From contig NZ_JAHXDN010000007.1 in NCBI RefSeq assembly GCF_019375555.1, forward strand, positions 106,366 to 170,365: a stretch of 64,000 nucleotides of DNA, in the 5' to 3' direction. Shown here piece by piece: positions 61,945 to 64,000 of the stretch. Every line of letters starts with the position of its first letter. Positions within the stretch are counted from its first letter, which is position 1. The stretch comes from Roseobacter insulae. GTDB lineage: Bacteria > Pseudomonadota > Alphaproteobacteria > Rhodobacterales > Rhodobacteraceae. The notes beneath the pieces were generated by a model. The model saw only the letters and a program-made list of their open reading frames with translations. It was not told where the DNA came from and did not search any database. The position numbers and the translations under genes were made by a program.

Positions 61945-61994
61945 TCTCCCCCTCGCCTTGGGCGTAACCATGGTCAAAAGGCAAGTGGGGGAGA
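61945..61994 (+). promoter_or_regulatory. Hairpin that sequesters the prpE ribosome binding site
   Basis: TCTCCCCC at 61945-61952 pairs perfectly with GGGGGAGA at 61987-61994, and GCCTT at 61955-61959 pairs with AAGGC at 61978-61982 within it. The 3' arm is the Shine-Dalgarno sequence of prpE, 7 nt before its ATG at 62002. The stable stem should hide the ribosome site unless opened. Confidence 0.65.
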
Positions 61995-62001
61995 CAACGC
62001 C

Positions 62002-63894
62002 ATGACTTACCGTGATGTTTACCAATCCAGTCTGGCGGATCCGGAGAAATTCTGGATGTCGGCGGCGGAGGCAATCGATTGGACAACACCCCCCAGCAGG
62101 GCGCTGTTTGACCGTGGCGACAACCTTTACGAATGGTTTGCGGATGGCCTCCTGAACGGATGCTACAATGCGGTGGACCGTCACGTCGAAGCCGGACGCG
62201 GCGCGCAGGCCGCAATCATCCACGACAGCCCGATGACCGGCACCAAAACCACTGTCACCTACGCTGACCTGCAGCAGCGGGTTGCCGCGCTTGCCGGGAC
62301 GCTGGTGGCGCAGGGGGTGGGCAAAGGGGATCGCGTCATCATCTACATGCCGATGGTGCCCGAGGCGCTGGAAGCAATGCTGGCCTGCGCGCGGATCGGG
62401 GCGATCCATTCAGTTGTCTTTGGCGGTTTTGCGGCCAACGAACTGGCGGTGCGGATCGACGATTGCGCACCCAAGGCCATTCTGGCGGCCTCCTGCGGGT
62501 TGGAACCCGGGCGGGTGGTCAAATACAAACCCCTTCTGGATGGCGCGATAGAGCTTGCAGACCACAAGCCGGACGTCTGCCTGATCCTGCAACGCGATGA
62601 GGAGCGCGCCGAGCTGATCCCCGGGCGCGATCTGGACTGGCACGCCGCGCAGGAAGGGGTCACGCCTGCCGACTGTGTTCCTGTCGAGGGCAATCATCCT
62701 GCTTACATCCTTTATACCTCTGGAACGACCGGCGCGCCGAAGGGCGTGGTGCGCCCAACCGCCGGCCATCTGGTCGCGCTGAACTGGACGATGAAGAACA
62801 TCTACAATGTCGATCCGGGCGATGTGTTCTGGGCCGCCTCCGACGTGGGGTGGGTCGTCGGTCACAGCTACATTTGCTACGCGCCCCTCGTGCATGGCAA
62901 CACTACCGTGGTATTTGAGGGCAAGCCGGTCGGCACGCCCGATGCAGGCACCTTCTGGCGCGTGATCGCGGAGCATAACGTGCGCAGCTTCTTCACGGCA
63001 CCCACGGCCATTCGGGCGGTCAAACGCGAAGACCCCAAGGGGCTGGAGCGCCGGAAATTCGATCTGTCGGGGTTGCGTGCGCTCTACCTCGCGGGCGAAA
63101 GGGCCGACCCGGACACCATCGAATGGGCGCAGGACATTCTGGGCACCCCGGTGTATGACCACTGGTGGCAGACCGAAACCGGCTGGACCATCGCCGGCAA
63201 CCCCGCCGGGCTGGAGGCGCTGCCGGTCAAGATCGGCTCGCCCACGGTGGCGATGCCGGGATATGACGTGCAAATCCTCGACGAGGCAGGCCACCCGATG
63301 CCACCCGGCGAACTGGGCGCGATCGCGGTCAAACTGCCGCTGCCGCCGGGCACCCTGCCGACCCTGTGGAACGCGACGGAGCGGTTCCGCAAAAGCTACC
63401 TGAATGCCTTCCCCGGCTATTACGAGACGGGTGACGCGGGTATGATCGACGCCGACGGATATCTCTATATCATGGCGCGCACCGATGACGTGATCAACGT
63501 TGCGGGTCACCGTCTCAGCACCGGAGCGATGGAGGAAGTGCTGGCCTCTCACCCCGATGTCGCCGAATGCGCCGTTGTGGGTGTCTCCGATCAGCTCAAG
63601 GGCCAGTCGCCGCTGGGGCTCGTATGTCTGACCACGGGCGTCAACCGCCCTCATTCGGAGATCACTGCCGAATGCGTCAAACTGGTGCGGGAAAAGATCG
63701 GACCCGTGGCCGCCTTCAAAAACGCGCTTGTTGTCGACCGCCTGCCCAAGACACGGTCCGGCAAAATCCTGCGGGCCACCGTGGTCAAGATCGCCGATGG
63801 GGTTGATTTCAAGATGCCGGCGACCATCGACGATCCTGTCATCCTCGATGAGATCAAGACGGCACTGCAGACCATCGGCTATGCACAAGGCTGA
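62002..63894 (+). CDS. prpE: Propionyl-CoA synthetase PrpE
   Basis: 630-residue acetyl-CoA-synthetase-family ligase activating propionate (and often acetate) via the adenylate. It opens YRDVYQSSLADPEKFWMSAAE; the P-loop is YILYTSGTTGAPKGVVRPT at about 233-251, followed by WAASDVGWVVGHSYICYAPL, and the A5 region WWQTETGW. The adenylating Lys lies in LPKTRSGKILRATV near residue 590. PrpE proteins differ from Acs by VVRPTAGHLVALNWT. Propionyl-CoA would enter the methylmalonyl route, whose genes are not in the window. Translation is probably limited by the upstream hairpin. Confidence 0.93.
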   Translation: MTYRDVYQSSLADPEKFWMSAAEAIDWTTPPSRALFDRGDNLYEWFADGLLNGCYNAVDRHVEAGRGAQAAIIHDSPMTGTKTTVTYADLQQRVAALAGTLVAQGVGKGDRVIIYMPMVPEALEAMLACARIGAIHSVVFGGFAANELAVRIDDCAPKAILAASCGLEPGRVVKYKPLLDGAIELADHKPDVCLILQRDEERAELIPGRDLDWHAAQEGVTPADCVPVEGNHPAYILYTSGTTGAPKGVVRPTAGHLVALNWTMKNIYNVDPGDVFWAASDVGWVVGHSYICYAPLVHGNTTVVFEGKPVGTPDAGTFWRVIAEHNVRSFFTAPTAIRAVKREDPKGLERRKFDLSGLRALYLAGERADPDTIEWAQDILGTPVYDHWWQTETGWTIAGNPAGLEALPVKIGSPTVAMPGYDVQILDEAGHPMPPGELGAIAVKLPLPPGTLPTLWNATERFRKSYLNAFPGYYETGDAGMIDADGYLYIMARTDDVINVAGHRLSTGAMEEVLASHPDVAECAVVGVSDQLKGQSPLGLVCLTTGVNRPHSEITAECVKLVREKIGPVAAFKNALVVDRLPKTRSGKILRATVVKIADGVDFKMPATIDDPVILDEIKTALQTIGYAQG

Positions 63895-63925
63895 AATCAG
63901 GCACCCAAAGCGCGCCCATACCAGA

Positions 63926-63940
63926 GCCAATGCAATTGGC
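63926..63940 (+). other. Small hairpin after prpE
   Basis: GCCAAT at 63926-63931 pairs with ATTGGC at 63935-63940 around GCA, 32 nt past the prpE stop. Only a weak T-run (TGCTTTG) follows, so termination is uncertain. The last 60 bases of the window show no gene. Confidence 0.35.
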
Positions 63941-64000
63941 TGCTTTGAGCCCTTAGTTACCGATGCTGCGCCTCGCACGAACGTACAAAAAAGGGTGGTT

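Noticed and set aside
1..64000. tRNA, rRNA, CRISPR arrays, insertion sequences, integrases, phage or toxin-antitoxin genes
   Set aside because: None was seen in any intergenic gap or frame; the gaps are all under 300 bases and lack cloverleaf-like or repeat-spacer patterns.

Overview
This window is chromosome-type DNA from an alphaproteobacterium, most likely a marine Rhodobacteraceae (Roseobacter group). The reasons are high GC, the order irr / fabA-fabB-fabI, a Hint-domain protein of the type common in roseobacters, a DUF952-pyrD pair, an MaeB-type malic enzyme, PrpE, and many overlapping ATGA/TGATG operon junctions. I see no tRNA, rRNA, CRISPR array, insertion sequence, integrase or phage gene. 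Gene density is very high, and no gene-free stretch exceeds 300 bases.

Layout. 1-5 kb: the end of a probable glycosyltransferase, the iron regulator irr, a fatty-acid synthesis operon divergent from it (fabA, fabB, fabI), and an FKBP isomerase. 5.2-11.1 kb: a tight plus-strand operon with a haloacid dehalogenase, an alpha/beta hydrolase, a Thr/Ser dehydratase, pcaD, pcaB and a Tet-family MFS pump; it is an incomplete protocatechuate branch. 11.2-13.6 kb: a zinc alcohol dehydrogenase and a mandelate-racemase-family enzyme, converging on the next block.

13.6-28.4 kb is the most unusual region. It holds fourteen minus-strand genes, many of them overlapping: a CUT1-type ABC importer (ATPase, binding protein, two enlarged permeases), NTF2/SnoaL-like proteins, a sulfopropanediol/histidinol dehydrogenase homologue, an SDR, a LacI regulator, a bicupin, a MetE-like methyltransferase and an RraA-like protein. 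A fourth large SnoaL-like gene is divergent across a near-perfect 22-bp LacI-type operator. I read this as one regulated uptake-and-breakdown system for an unidentified, possibly hydroxylated and methylated, small molecule.

28.3-39 kb: a fused two-component E1 dehydrogenase, glutaryl-CoA dehydrogenase with its LysR regulator, a degenerate cupredoxin, a periplasmic 5'-nucleotidase, DUF952-pyrD, and an operon of two hotdog thioesterases and a MATE pump. 39.1-48.5 kb: two MerR regulators and a beta-oxidation operon (two acyl-CoA dehydrogenases, a small RHH-like protein, a GST, thiolase, a tandem NTF2-like protein, and a hydratase/dehydrogenase fusion) ending in a strong terminator.

48.5-64 kb: a Hint-domain protein, a sulfotransferase, an acyl-CoA synthetase, a degenerate M48-like membrane protein, the pyrimidine/deoxyribonucleoside salvage set (cdd-deoA-deoB, upp), a VOC-bicupin fusion, maeB, two paralogous small exported proteins and prpE, whose ribosome binding site lies in a stable hairpin. 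Metabolically the window is dominated by acyl-CoA oxidation, C2-C3 acid assimilation (PrpE, MaeB) and salvage. No computation was run; functional calls rest on reading motifs and context.
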